From assembly GCF_030812215.1 (NCBI RefSeq), contig NZ_JAUSSG010000004.1, forward strand, positions 124,001 to 188,000: a stretch of DNA of 64,000 bases, given 5' to 3'. The DNA comes from Variovorax boronicumulans (lineage in GTDB: Bacteria > Pseudomonadota > Gammaproteobacteria > Burkholderiales > Burkholderiaceae_C). The notes under the pieces were generated by a model. It was given only the letters and a program-made list of their open reading frames with translations, did no database searches and was not told the origin of the DNA. The position numbers and the translations under genes were made by a program. Positions within the stretch are counted from its first letter, which is position 1. Every line of letters starts with the position of its first letter. Positions 46,381 through 55,454 of this stretch are shown piece by piece.

Positions 46381-48231
46381 ATGGAACACGCACCCGCCTG
46401 GCTGACCAACAGCCTGATCTACCTGGGCGCCGCCGTGCTGGTGGTGCCGCTGTCGAAATTCCTCGGGCTCGGCTCGATCATCGGCTACCTCGTGGCCGGC
46501 ATCGCGATCGGCCCGTGGGGCCTGGGCCTCGTGTCCAGCGTCGAAGATGTGCTGCATTTCGCCGAGTTCGGCGTGGTGTTGATGCTGTTCCTCGTGGGCC
46601 TGGAACTCGAGCCCAAGCGCCTGTGGAACCTGCGCCGGCCGATCTTCGGCTGGGGCGCGGCCCAGGTGCTGAGCTGCGCCGCAGTGCTGTTTGCCGTGGG
46701 CTGCGCGCTGGGGGCCGAATGGCGCGTGTCGCTGGTGGCATCGCTCGGCCTCGCACTCTCCTCGACCGCCATCGCGCTGCAGGTGTTCGGCGAACGCAAT
46801 CTGCTGAAAACGCCGAGCGGACAGGCTGGTTTCTCGATCCTGCTGTTCCAGGACGTGGCGGCCATTCCAATCCTCGCGCTGCTGCCGCTGCTGGCGGGCG
46901 CCACCGCCGCCGAGCATTCGCTCAGCGGCCTGGACCGCGCGCTCGAGGCGCTGAAGATCGTCGGCGTGATCGCCGGCATCATCCTCGGCGGCCGCTTGCT
47001 GCTGCGTCCGATCCTGCGCTGGATCGCGCGCAGCGACACGCCCGAGATCTTCACCGCCGCGGCGCTGCTGCTGGTGGTGGCCATCGCGGCGCTGATGCAG
47101 CTGGTGGGCCTGTCGATGGCACTCGGCGCCTTCCTCGCCGGCGTGCTGCTCGCGGAAAGCGAATACCGGCGCGAACTGGAGACCGACATCGAGCCTTTCA
47201 AGGGCTTGCTGCTCGGTCTCTTCTTCATTGCCGTGGGCATGTCGATCAACTTCGGCGTGCTGATCGCGAGCCCCTGGGTGATGGCCGCGCTGGTGATCGG
47301 CTTCATGGTCATCAAGCTGGTCGTGATCTACGCGCTCGCCAAGGCGATGGGCCTGGCCTACCAGGAGCGGCCTGTGTTCACGCTGCTGCTCGCACAGGGC
47401 GGCGAGTTCGCGTTCGTGGTGTTCCAGGCAGCGGGCCCCGACGTGCTGCCGCCCGAGACCACGTCGCTCCTGATCGGCGCGGTGGCGCTGTCGATGCTGC
47501 TGTCGCCGCTCCTGCTGGTGCTGCTCGACAAGTTCGTGCTGCCGCGCTACAGCCGCAACCAAGGCCCGCAGCTCGAAGAAATCTCGGAGCAACAAGACGC
47601 CAAGGTGCTGATCTGCGGCTTCGGCCGCTACGGCCAGATCGTCGGCCGCATGCTGATGTCGCAGGGCCTGCGCGTCACGGTGCTCGACCACGATGCCGAC
47701 ACCGTCGAGGGCCTGCGCCAGTTCGGGTTTCGTGTGTTCTACGGCGACGCGACGCGGCTCGACCTGCTGCGCACCGCAGGCGCCGGATCGGCCAAGGCCA
47801 TCGTGGTGGCGGTGGACGACATCGAGCAATCGCTGGAAATCGTCGACCTCGTGAAGGAGAACTTTCCGCAGGCCCGGATCATCGCGCGAGCACGCAACGT
47901 GACGCACCTCTTCCAGCTGCGCGATCGCGGCGTGACCGACGTCGAGCGCGAGGTGTTCGAGTCGTCGCTGCGCAGCGCCCGCTCCACGCTGGAGGCGTTG
48001 GGCTGGCCGGCACACGAGGCGCGGGAGTCGACGATGCGATTCCGCCGCCGGAACATCAAGCTCAGCGACGAGATCTATCCGCACTACAAGGACCGCGCCA
48101 AGCTGATCGCGGCCAACAAGGCGGGCCGGCAGCAGTTCGAGGAACAGATGGCACGCGAGCGCGAGGAGCGGCAGCGGCGCTCGGGGCGTGACTGGGACCG
48201 GATCGACGAGAAGGAAGAGGCGGATTCGTAA
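46381..48231 (+). CDS. kefC: Glutathione-regulated K+/H+ antiporter, KefC/KefB type
   Basis: This 616-residue CPA2 antiporter has about 12-13 membrane helices (residues 1-390), including SIIGYLVAGIAIGPWGLGLV and FLVGLELEPKRLW. A cytoplasmic TrkA-N Rossmann domain begins LICGFGRYGQIVGRML near residue 413, followed by DHDADTVEGLRQFGFRVFYG. It effluxes K+ when glutathione adducts form, acidifying the cytoplasm as protection from electrophiles. A charged C-terminal tail (REREERQRRSGRDWDR) follows. Confidence 0.94.
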   Translation: MEHAPAWLTNSLIYLGAAVLVVPLSKFLGLGSIIGYLVAGIAIGPWGLGLVSSVEDVLHFAEFGVVLMLFLVGLELEPKRLWNLRRPIFGWGAAQVLSCAAVLFAVGCALGAEWRVSLVASLGLALSSTAIALQVFGERNLLKTPSGQAGFSILLFQDVAAIPILALLPLLAGATAAEHSLSGLDRALEALKIVGVIAGIILGGRLLLRPILRWIARSDTPEIFTAAALLLVVAIAALMQLVGLSMALGAFLAGVLLAESEYRRELETDIEPFKGLLLGLFFIAVGMSINFGVLIASPWVMAALVIGFMVIKLVVIYALAKAMGLAYQERPVFTLLLAQGGEFAFVVFQAAGPDVLPPETTSLLIGAVALSMLLSPLLLVLLDKFVLPRYSRNQGPQLEEISEQQDAKVLICGFGRYGQIVGRMLMSQGLRVTVLDHDADTVEGLRQFGFRVFYGDATRLDLLRTAGAGSAKAIVVAVDDIEQSLEIVDLVKENFPQARIIARARNVTHLFQLRDRGVTDVEREVFESSLRSARSTLEALGWPAHEARESTMRFRRRNIKLSDEIYPHYKDRAKLIAANKAGRQQFEEQMAREREERQRRSGRDWDRIDEKEEADS

Positions 48232-48242
48232 CCCGCCCTTCT

Positions 48243-49109
48243 TCAGCCTTCCAGCCTCAGCAGCCTGACCGCATTGCCTTTCAGGATCCCCGGCATCACC
48301 TCGGGCTTGAAGCCCGCCGCCTCGAAGTCTTTCATCCAGCGGTCGGGCGTGATCAGCGGGTAGTCGCTGCCGAACAGGATGCGGTCCTTCAGCAGCGTGT
48401 TCGCGTACTGCACGAGCTGCTTCGGAAAGTACTTCGGGCTCCAGCCCGAGAGATCGATCCACACGTTGGGCTTGTGCGTTGCCACGCTCAGCGCCTCGTC
48501 CTGCCAGGGGAAGCTGGGGTGGGCCATGACGATCTGCATGTCGGGGAAGTCGATGGCCACGTCGTCCAGGTGCATCGGGTTGCTGTACTCCAGCCGCAAC
48601 CCGCCGCCGCAGCGCATGCCCGAGCCGATGCCGCTGTGGCCGGTGTGAAAGATCGCCGGCAGCCCGTACTCGGCAATCACCTCGTAGATCGGCCAGGCCA
48701 TCTTGTCGTAGGGGTGGTAGCCCTGCACCGTGGGGTGGAACTTGAAGCCTTTCACGCCGTGCTCCTCGATGAGCCGACGCGCCTCGCGCGCACCCATCTT
48801 TCCCTTGTGCGGATCGATGCTGCCGAAGGCAATCATGATGTCGCTGTTCTTTGCCGCGGCCTCGGCGATCTCTTCATTGGGGATGCGGCGGCGGCCCATG
48901 TTCGACTCGGCATCGACCATGAACATCACCAATCCGATCTTTCTTTCACGGTAGTACGCCACGCTCTCGGCGATGGTCGGGCGGCCGCTCGATCCGAAGT
49001 ACTTGTCGGCGGCGCGGTCGTACTCCTCGCCGTAGTTGTCGAACGGGTTCCAGCAGCTCACTTCGGCGTGGGTGTGGATGTCGATGGCGATCAGGTTCCG
49101 GTGGTCCAT
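48243..49109 (-). CDS. Amidohydrolase 2 family protein (ACMSD-like)
   Basis: This 288-residue metal-dependent hydrolase or decarboxylase has the metal-binding IDIHTHAEV at its start, the carboxylate or His ligands in IFHTGHSG and IVMAHPSFPWQDEA, and the terminal ILFGSDYPLITPDRW. It belongs to the family that includes ACMSD, isoorotate decarboxylase and 4-oxalomesaconate-type hydratases. It is divergent from the ferulate-type operon and shares its control region, so a role in aromatic-acid catabolism is likely but the reaction is not assigned. Confidence 0.85.
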   Translation of the reverse strand: MDHRNLIAIDIHTHAEVSCWNPFDNYGEEYDRAADKYFGSSGRPTIAESVAYYRERKIGLVMFMVDAESNMGRRRIPNEEIAEAAAKNSDIMIAFGSIDPHKGKMGAREARRLIEEHGVKGFKFHPTVQGYHPYDKMAWPIYEVIAEYGLPAIFHTGHSGIGSGMRCGGGLRLEYSNPMHLDDVAIDFPDMQIVMAHPSFPWQDEALSVATHKPNVWIDLSGWSPKYFPKQLVQYANTLLKDRILFGSDYPLITPDRWMKDFEAAGFKPEVMPGILKGNAVRLLRLEG

Positions 49110-49144
49110 GTCGTTGTCTCCAATGCGGGTAAGTCCCTAGGATC

Positions 49145-49195
49145 CAAGGCATTCAAATGCCTTGAATTGATTATTTATCATAACCATAATTCAAG
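49145..49195. promoter_or_regulatory. Nested palindromes between amidohydrolase and aromatic operon
   Basis: A perfect 20-bp palindrome (CAAGGCATT-CA-AATGCCTTG, 49145-49164) overlaps a wider inverted repeat with arms CTTGAATT (49161-49168) and AATTCAAG (49188-49195). Both lie in the 104-nt divergent, AT-rich gap. MarR-type regulators bind 16-20-bp palindromes, and a MarR gene closes the cluster, so this is the best candidate operator. Confidence 0.6.
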
Positions 49196-49213
49196 TCACA
49201 CTCAAACCCGATC

Positions 49214-49987
49214 ATGACCAATCCCGACCTTCAACTCGACATTCGCGACGACGTCGCCATCGTTCGCCTCGCGCGCGGCGCCAAGCGCAATGCGCTGTCG
49301 GACGGCCTGATCCTCGCGTTGCGAGACACCTTCGAGCAGTTGCCCTCCACCGTGCGCGCCGCGGTGCTCGACGGCGAGGGCCCGCACTTCTGCGCCGGCC
49401 TCGACCTCTCCGAACTGAAAGAGCGCGACGCCGGCCAGGGCATGCAGCATTCGCGCCTGTGGCACGGTGCGCTCGACCTGATCCAGCACGGCCCGGTGCC
49501 GGTGGTCGCGGCGCTGCACGGCGCGGTGGTCGGCGGCGGGCTCGAGCTGGCGAGCGCCTGCCACATCCGCGTGGCCGACCGCTCCACCTTCTACGCGCTG
49601 CCCGAAGGTTCGCGCGGCATCTTCGTGGGCGGCGGCGGCTCGGTGCGCATCCCCAAGCTCATCGGCGTGGCGCGCATGACCGACATGATGATGACCGGCC
49701 GCGTCTACAACGCCGAAGACGGCGAACGCGCCAACTTCGCGCAGTACCTGGTCGACGAGGGCGCCGCTTTCGACAAGGCCTTCGAACTCGCCAAGCGCAT
49801 CGCCACCAACGCGCCGCTCACCAACTACGCGCTGATGCACGCACTGCCACGCATCGCCGAGCAGTCGGCCGACCACGGCTTCTTCACCGAGGCGCTGATG
49901 TCCGGCATCGTGCAGGCTGCGCCCGAAGCGAAGGAGCGCGTGCGCGACTTCCTCGAAGGCCGCGGCGCGAAGGTGAGCAAGGGATGA
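49214..49987 (+). CDS. Enoyl-CoA hydratase/isomerase family protein
   Basis: This 257-residue crotonase-fold protein has the oxyanion segments GEGPHFCAGLDLSEL and AALHGAVVGGGLELASACHI, with a candidate acidic residue in YALPEGSRGIFVGGGGSVR. Adjacent to a feruloyl-CoA synthase, it most likely hydrates the feruloyl-type CoA ester, either for retro-aldol cleavage to an aldehyde or for a beta-oxidative route. Its TGA overlaps the next ATG (49984-49987). Confidence 0.9.
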   Translation: MTNPDLQLDIRDDVAIVRLARGAKRNALSDGLILALRDTFEQLPSTVRAAVLDGEGPHFCAGLDLSELKERDAGQGMQHSRLWHGALDLIQHGPVPVVAALHGAVVGGGLELASACHIRVADRSTFYALPEGSRGIFVGGGGSVRIPKLIGVARMTDMMMTGRVYNAEDGERANFAQYLVDEGAAFDKAFELAKRIATNAPLTNYALMHALPRIAEQSADHGFFTEALMSGIVQAAPEAKERVRDFLEGRGAKVSKG

Positions 49988-51837
49988 CCGCCGTGCGCTA
50001 TCGCCCGCTGGCTTTCGGCGTGACCCGCGCGGTCTTGCGCGACGGCGCGCCGGGCACCCGTTACCTGCAGGCCGAGACGCAGCTCGCGCCCTACCGCGAG
50101 CGCATGACCGACCGCCTCGCGCATTGGGCCGAGCACGCGCCCGATCGCACCTTCATCGCCCGCCGCGAACGGCTGGCCGACGGCAGCACCGGCGACTGGC
50201 TGCGCGTGTCGTACGCGCAGGCGTTGCAGGAAGCGCGCGGCATCGGACAGGCACTGCTCGACCGCGGCCTGAACGCCGAGCGCCCGGTTGCGATCCTCAG
50301 CGAGAACGGCATCGAGCACGCGCTGCTCGCGCTCGGCTGCCTCTATGCCGGCGTGCCTTACTGCCCGGTATCGCCGCCCTACTCGCTCGTGAGCCAGGAT
50401 TTCGAAAAGCTGCGCCATGTGCTGGACACGCTCACGCCGGGCCTGGTGTTCGGTGCCGATGCCGCGCGCTACGGCCGTGCCATCGAAGCCGCCGTGCCGG
50501 CCGGCACCGAGGTCGTGCTCGCCGAAGGCCGGCTCGAAGGCCGCGCCACCACCGCCTTCTACGCGCTGGCGTCGACGCCCGCAACACCCGCCATCGACGC
50601 CGCGATGCGCGCGACCGGCCCCGACACCATCACCAAATTCCTCTTCACCTCGGGCTCGACCAAGATGCCCAAGGCGGTGATCAACACGCACCGCATGTGG
50701 TGCGCCAACCAGCAGCAGTTGCGCCAGTCGATTCCCGCGCTGGGCGACGAGCCGCCGGTGCTGGTCGACTGGCTGCCCTGGAACCACACCTTCGGCGGCA
50801 ACCACAACGTGGGCATCGTGCTGGACAACGGCGGCACGCTCTACATCGACGACGGCAAGCCCACGCCCGCGGGCATGGCCGAGACGCTGCGCAACCTGCG
50901 CGAGATCGCGCCCACCATCTACTTCAATGTGCCCACCGGCTTCGAGGCGATCGCGAACGCCATGGAAAGCGATGCGGTGCTGCGCCGCAACCTGCTGTCG
51001 CGCGTGAAGATGTTCTTCTACTCGGGCGCCGCGCTCTCTCAGCCGATCTGGGACAGCCTGCACAGGACCCAGGAAGCCGAGGTCGGCGAGCGCATCGTGA
51101 TGGGCACGGGCCTTGGCATGACCGAGTCGGGCCCGTTCGCGCTCTACGTCACCGGACCCGAGGTGAAGTCGGGCGACGTCGGCCTGCCCGCAGCCGGCAT
51201 CGAGCTCAAGCTGATCGAGGTCGACGGCAAGACCGAGGTGCGCTATCGCGGTCCCAACATCACGCCCGGCTACTGGCGCGCGCCCGACGCCACGGCCGAG
51301 GCCTTCGACGAAGAGGGCTTCTTCTCGACCGGCGACGCGGTGAAGTGGATCGATGACGCGAACATCCACCGCGGCCTGCGCTTCGACGGCCGCATCGCCG
51401 AAGACTTCAAGCTCGCCACCGGCACCTTCGTGAGCGTGGGCCCGCTGCGCGCGAAGATCATCGCGGCCGGCGCGCCCTACGTGCAGGACGCGGTGCTGAC
51501 CGGCATCAACCTGAAGGAAGTCGGCGCGCTGATCTTCCCGACGCAGAAGGTGCGCCAGCTCGCAGGCCTGGCCGCCGACGCCACGATGCAGCAGGTGCTC
51601 GAAAGCGCCCCGGTGCAGGCGCACTTCCAGCAGGTGGCGAACGATCTGGCCGCCATGGGCACCGGCAGCGCGAACCGCATCGCACGGCTGCACCTGATGG
51701 CCGAGGCGCCCTCCATCGACAAGGGCGAAGTGACCGACAAGGGCTCGATCAACCAGCGCGCCGTGCTCAAGCACCGCGCCGCACTCGCCGAAGCGATGCA
51801 TGCAGGCACGCTGCCCTTCACGCTGACGCCCCGCTAA
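49984..51837 (+). CDS. fcs: Feruloyl-CoA synthase
   Basis: This 617-residue ANL-superfamily ligase has the AMP-binding P-loop-like motif FLFTSGSTKMPKAVI, the A5 region GTGLGMTESGPFAL and the hinge segment ATGTFVSVGPLRAKI. The N-terminus RYRPLAFGVTRAVLRDG is characteristic of Fcs-type enzymes. It activates hydroxycinnamates (ferulate, p-coumarate, caffeate) to CoA esters. It is the second gene of a tightly packed operon with hydratase, dehydrogenase, binding protein and acyl-CoA dehydrogenase. Confidence 0.9.
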   Translation: MTAVRYRPLAFGVTRAVLRDGAPGTRYLQAETQLAPYRERMTDRLAHWAEHAPDRTFIARRERLADGSTGDWLRVSYAQALQEARGIGQALLDRGLNAERPVAILSENGIEHALLALGCLYAGVPYCPVSPPYSLVSQDFEKLRHVLDTLTPGLVFGADAARYGRAIEAAVPAGTEVVLAEGRLEGRATTAFYALASTPATPAIDAAMRATGPDTITKFLFTSGSTKMPKAVINTHRMWCANQQQLRQSIPALGDEPPVLVDWLPWNHTFGGNHNVGIVLDNGGTLYIDDGKPTPAGMAETLRNLREIAPTIYFNVPTGFEAIANAMESDAVLRRNLLSRVKMFFYSGAALSQPIWDSLHRTQEAEVGERIVMGTGLGMTESGPFALYVTGPEVKSGDVGLPAAGIELKLIEVDGKTEVRYRGPNITPGYWRAPDATAEAFDEEGFFSTGDAVKWIDDANIHRGLRFDGRIAEDFKLATGTFVSVGPLRAKIIAAGAPYVQDAVLTGINLKEVGALIFPTQKVRQLAGLAADATMQQVLESAPVQAHFQQVANDLAAMGTGSANRIARLHLMAEAPSIDKGEVTDKGSINQRAVLKHRAALAEAMHAGTLPFTLTPR

Positions 51838-51859
51838 CTTCTTCCAGGAGACAACACAC

Positions 51860-52630
51860 ATGAAGATCGAAGGACAAGCCGCACTCGTCACCGGCGGCGC
51901 ATCGGGCCTCGGCGAAGCCACTGCGCGCGAACTCGCACGCCTGGGCGCAAAGGTCGCCGTGCTCGACCGCAACGCCGCGCTCGCCGAGAAGGTGGCCGCG
52001 GAGATCGGCGGCGTCGCCTGCGCCTGCGCCTGCGACATCACCGACACAGACAGCGTCACCGCCGCACTCGACAAGGCTGCCGCAGCGCATGGCCCCGCAC
52101 GCATCCTGATGAACGTCGCAGGCATCGGCAGCGCCAAGCGCATCGTCGGCAAGGACGGCAACCCGGCGCCGCTGGAAGACTTCGTGCGCGTGGTCAACAT
52201 CAACCTCATCGGCGGCTACAACATGGCGCGCCTCTTCGCGGCACGCTGCGCGAAACTCGACGCGCTCGACAACGGCGAGAAAGGCGTGATGCTCTTCACA
52301 GCCTCCGTCGCGGCCTTCGACGGGCAGGTCGGCCAGCAGGCCTACAGCGCCTCGAAGGGCGGACTCGTCGGCATGACGCTGCCGATGGCGCGCGACCTCG
52401 CGCAGCACGCCATCCGCGTGTGCACCGTCGCGCCCGGCCTCTTCGCCACGCCGCTGCTGCTGGAACTGCCCGAGGCGGTGCAGCACTCGCTGGCCGCATC
52501 GATCCCGTTTCCGCCGCGCCTTGGCCAGCCCTCGGAATTCGCCGAATTGGCCTGCCACATCGTGACGAACGGCCACCTCAACGGCGAGGTGATTCGCCTC
52601 GACGGCGCCCTTCGAATGGCACCGCGTTGA
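51860..52630 (+). CDS. Short-chain dehydrogenase (3-hydroxyacyl-CoA dehydrogenase type)
   Basis: This 256-residue SDR has the NAD-binding TGGASGLGEATARELARLG, NVAGIGSAKRI, and the catalytic YxxxK in QQAYSASKGGLVGM. It resembles the HSD10 subgroup, whose members oxidise 3-hydroxyacyl-CoAs. Next to a hydratase and an acyl-CoA dehydrogenase it probably oxidises the 3-hydroxy-phenylpropanoyl-CoA intermediate. CAGGAGA precedes the ATG by about 9 nt. Confidence 0.9.
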   Translation: MKIEGQAALVTGGASGLGEATARELARLGAKVAVLDRNAALAEKVAAEIGGVACACACDITDTDSVTAALDKAAAAHGPARILMNVAGIGSAKRIVGKDGNPAPLEDFVRVVNINLIGGYNMARLFAARCAKLDALDNGEKGVMLFTASVAAFDGQVGQQAYSASKGGLVGMTLPMARDLAQHAIRVCTVAPGLFATPLLLELPEAVQHSLAASIPFPPRLGQPSEFAELACHIVTNGHLNGEVIRLDGALRMAPR

Positions 52631-52664
52631 TTCCAGCCCCGCAGCAAAACCAGGAGACAAAACC

Positions 52665-53657
52665 ATGACCACCCGACGCCAGTTCGTGAACATGCTCGGC
52701 GGCACAGCCGCCATCGGCACCCTGCATCCTCTCGCCGCGCTCGCGCAGGCGGTGCAGCAGCAGGTGAAGATCTACTACGGCTTCCCGGCCGGCAGCGCGG
52801 GCGACAGCGTGGCGCGCCGCGTGGCCGACAAGCTCGGCGAAACGCCGTTCACCAAGACGAACCCGGTGGTCGAGAACAAGCCCGGCGCGGGCGGCCGCAT
52901 CGCGCTCGACACGCTCAAGACCTCGCCGGCCGACGGCTCGGTGCTGTGCCTCGCGCAGGCCTCGGCGCTGTCGATCTATCCGCACATCTACACCAAGCTG
53001 GCCTACGCCATTCCCGATTTCGCGCCGATCTCCATCGGCGCCGTGATGACGCACGGCCTGGCCGTCGGCCCGATGGTGCCGGCCAGCGTGAAGACGCTGA
53101 AGGACTACATCGCCTGGGCCAAGGCCAACCCCGGCCAGGCCAGCTACGGCTCGCCGGGTGCGGGCTCCACGCCGCATTTCCTGGGCGCGCTGCTGGGCCT
53201 GAGCACCGGCGCCGACCTGCGCCACGTGCCCTACCGCGGCTCGCTGCCCGGCATCAACGACGTGGTGGGCGGCCAGATCGCCTCGTGCCTGACACCCGCC
53301 GGCGATTGCCTGCCGTTCGCCAAGGCCGGCAAGCTGCGCGTGCTGGCCACCTCGGGCGCGCAGCGTCCGGCCTACCTGCCCGATGTGCCCACCTTCACCG
53401 AGCAGGGCTTCCCGGAGATCGTCGCCGACGAATGGTTCGGCTTCTTCGCGCCGGCGAAGACGCCCGCGCCCGTCGTCAACGCCGCGAGCACCGCGATCCA
53501 GGCCGCGCTCAAGGACAAGGCCGTGGCCGACGGCCTGCTGTCGGTCGGGCTGATCGCGCATGGCTCCTCGCCCGAGGACATGAAGAAATCGCTGCAGGCG
53601 GAATACGAACGCTGGGGTCCGCTGGTCAAGAAGATCGGCTTCACCGCCGAGTCCTGA
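52665..53657 (+). CDS. Bug-family (TctC) periplasmic binding protein
   Basis: This 330-residue binding protein has a signal with a twin-arginine-like RRQFVNMLGG, then YYGFPAGSAGDSVARRVADK and ENKPGAGGRIALDTLK, both Bug hallmarks. No TctA or TctB membrane subunits are nearby, so it is an orphan, as most Bug proteins of Burkholderiales are. Its position suggests it binds an aromatic acid used by the flanking enzymes. It begins after a 34-nt gap with CAGGAGA upstream. Confidence 0.92.
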   Translation: MTTRRQFVNMLGGTAAIGTLHPLAALAQAVQQQVKIYYGFPAGSAGDSVARRVADKLGETPFTKTNPVVENKPGAGGRIALDTLKTSPADGSVLCLAQASALSIYPHIYTKLAYAIPDFAPISIGAVMTHGLAVGPMVPASVKTLKDYIAWAKANPGQASYGSPGAGSTPHFLGALLGLSTGADLRHVPYRGSLPGINDVVGGQIASCLTPAGDCLPFAKAGKLRVLATSGAQRPAYLPDVPTFTEQGFPEIVADEWFGFFAPAKTPAPVVNAASTAIQAALKDKAVADGLLSVGLIAHGSSPEDMKKSLQAEYERWGPLVKKIGFTAES

Positions 53658-53665
53658 CGCACCCG

Positions 53666-55417
53666 ATGGATTACCGGCCTCGCCCCGAAGACGTCCGCTT
53701 TCTCCTGAACGTGGTGCTCGATGCGCCTGCGCGGCTGCAGGCGCTCGCGCCCTTCGCGGAGGTCGACCAGGCGCTGCAATCGCAGGTGCTCGACGAGGCC
53801 GCGCGCTTCGTCGGCGAGGTGGTGGCGCCCGTCAACCGCGCAGGCGACGAAGTCGGCTGCCGCTTCGACAAGGGCGAAGTCATTTCGCCGCCGGGATTTC
53901 GCGAGGCGTACCAGGCCTTCGTCGACGGCGGCTGGCCCGCGCTCTCCGCCGCAACGGAAGACGGTGGCCAGGGGCTGCCTTCGGTGCTCGAGGCCGTGCT
54001 CTACGAATGGCTCAGCGCCGCGAACCACGGGCTCACGATGGCGCCGGGCTTGCTGCACGGCGCCTACGCCTGCCTCAAGCACCACGGCAGCGACGCGCTG
54101 AAGACCCGCTACCTGCAGAAGATCGCGACCGGTGAATGGCTCGCCACCATGTGCCTCACCGAAGCGCATGCGGGGAGCGACCTCGGGCAGGTGCGTACGC
54201 GCGCCGTGCCGCAGGCCGATGGCAGCTTTCGGGTGAGCGGCAGCAAGATCTTCATCTCGGGCGGCGAGCACGACCTGACGCCGAACATCGTTCACCTCGT
54301 GCTGTGCCGCCTGCCCGATGCGCCGGCCGGGCCCAAGGGCCTGTCGCTGGTGCTCGTGCCCAAGCTGCTGCAGGGCGGTACGCGCAACGCGGTGCATTGC
54401 GAGCGCATCGAGGAAAAGATGGGCCTGCACGGCAGCCCCACCTGCTCGATGCGCTTCGACGACGCCACCGGCTGGCTGGTCGGCGAAGCGGGCCGCGGCC
54501 TCGCCGCGATGTTCGTGATGATGAATTCGGCGCGCCTGCACGTGGCGCTGCAGGGCATCGGCCTGCTCGACGCCGCCTGGCAGAAGGCCGATGCCTATGC
54601 GGCCGAACGCCGCCAGATGCGCGCACCCGGCGCCGTGCCCGCGAGCCGAGGCACGGAAGCAGCCGACCTGATCGCCGAGCACCCCGCCGTGCGCCGCATC
54701 CTCGACACGCAGCGCGCCTGGATCGACGGCGCGCGCACGCTCGCCTATCGCAGCGCGCTGATGCTCGACGTGGCCGCGCACGACGCCGACCCCAAGGCCC
54801 GCGAGCGTGCGCAGCGCTGGTGCTCGCTCGTCACGCCGGTGCTCAAGGCTGCCTGCACGCAGCAGGCCTTTCACGGCGCGAGCGAATGCCTGCAGGTGTT
54901 CGGCGGCCATGGCTATGTGCGCGAGTGGGGCATCGAGCAAGTGGTGCGCGACGCGCGTGTGACGATGATCTACGAGGGCACCAACGAGATCCAGGCCATC
55001 GACCTCCTGGTGCGCAAGGTGCTCCCCGACGGCGGGGCCGCGATGTCGGCCGTGCTGCTCGAGTTGCGCGACGCGCTCGATGCATCGCGCGAGGCCGACG
55101 CCGACGTGCAACGCCGGCTCGCGCAACTGCGCTACCTGGGCACCACCATCGCGATGTCCGCGCATGCCAACCCGGTGCTGCCCTTCGAGGTCGCAGACGA
55201 CTACCTGCGGGTGGTGATGCTCACGATGATGGCCTGGGCCTGGGCACGCATCGAGGCCGCCGGCAGCACCGATGACGATGCCGGCAGAGCGCGCGCGGCA
55301 GCGGCCTTCCGCCGCTGGGTGCTGCCCGAGTTCGAGATGCGGCTGGGCATCATCAAGCGCGCCTGCGAGAACCTGGCCCTCTCGCATGCAGCGGCGGCGG
55401 AAGGTGTCGCGCGGTAG
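53666..55417 (+). CDS. Acyl-CoA dehydrogenase
   Basis: This 583-residue flavoprotein has the FAD/substrate segments MCLTEAHAGSDLGQVRTRA and FRVSGSKIFISGGEHD, and MIYEGTNEIQAIDLLVRK, whose Glu is the catalytic base in many members. A C-terminal extension of about 130 residues matches the long ACAD type used on aromatic side-chain CoA esters. It starts 8 nt after the Bug gene. It may dehydrogenate dihydroferuloyl/hydrocinnamoyl-CoA, feeding the hydratase. Confidence 0.92.
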   Translation: MDYRPRPEDVRFLLNVVLDAPARLQALAPFAEVDQALQSQVLDEAARFVGEVVAPVNRAGDEVGCRFDKGEVISPPGFREAYQAFVDGGWPALSAATEDGGQGLPSVLEAVLYEWLSAANHGLTMAPGLLHGAYACLKHHGSDALKTRYLQKIATGEWLATMCLTEAHAGSDLGQVRTRAVPQADGSFRVSGSKIFISGGEHDLTPNIVHLVLCRLPDAPAGPKGLSLVLVPKLLQGGTRNAVHCERIEEKMGLHGSPTCSMRFDDATGWLVGEAGRGLAAMFVMMNSARLHVALQGIGLLDAAWQKADAYAAERRQMRAPGAVPASRGTEAADLIAEHPAVRRILDTQRAWIDGARTLAYRSALMLDVAAHDADPKARERAQRWCSLVTPVLKAACTQQAFHGASECLQVFGGHGYVREWGIEQVVRDARVTMIYEGTNEIQAIDLLVRKVLPDGGAAMSAVLLELRDALDASREADADVQRRLAQLRYLGTTIAMSAHANPVLPFEVADDYLRVVMLTMMAWAWARIEAAGSTDDDAGRARAAAAFRRWVLPEFEMRLGIIKRACENLALSHAAAAEGVAR

Positions 55418-55454
55418 GTTCCCGGCACCGCCACGGGCGGTTACGCTCGGGGCC

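Noticed and set aside
45623..48231. KefF-KefC as a possible novel stress or defence module
   Set aside because: Gene order and motifs match the known glutathione-gated potassium efflux system.
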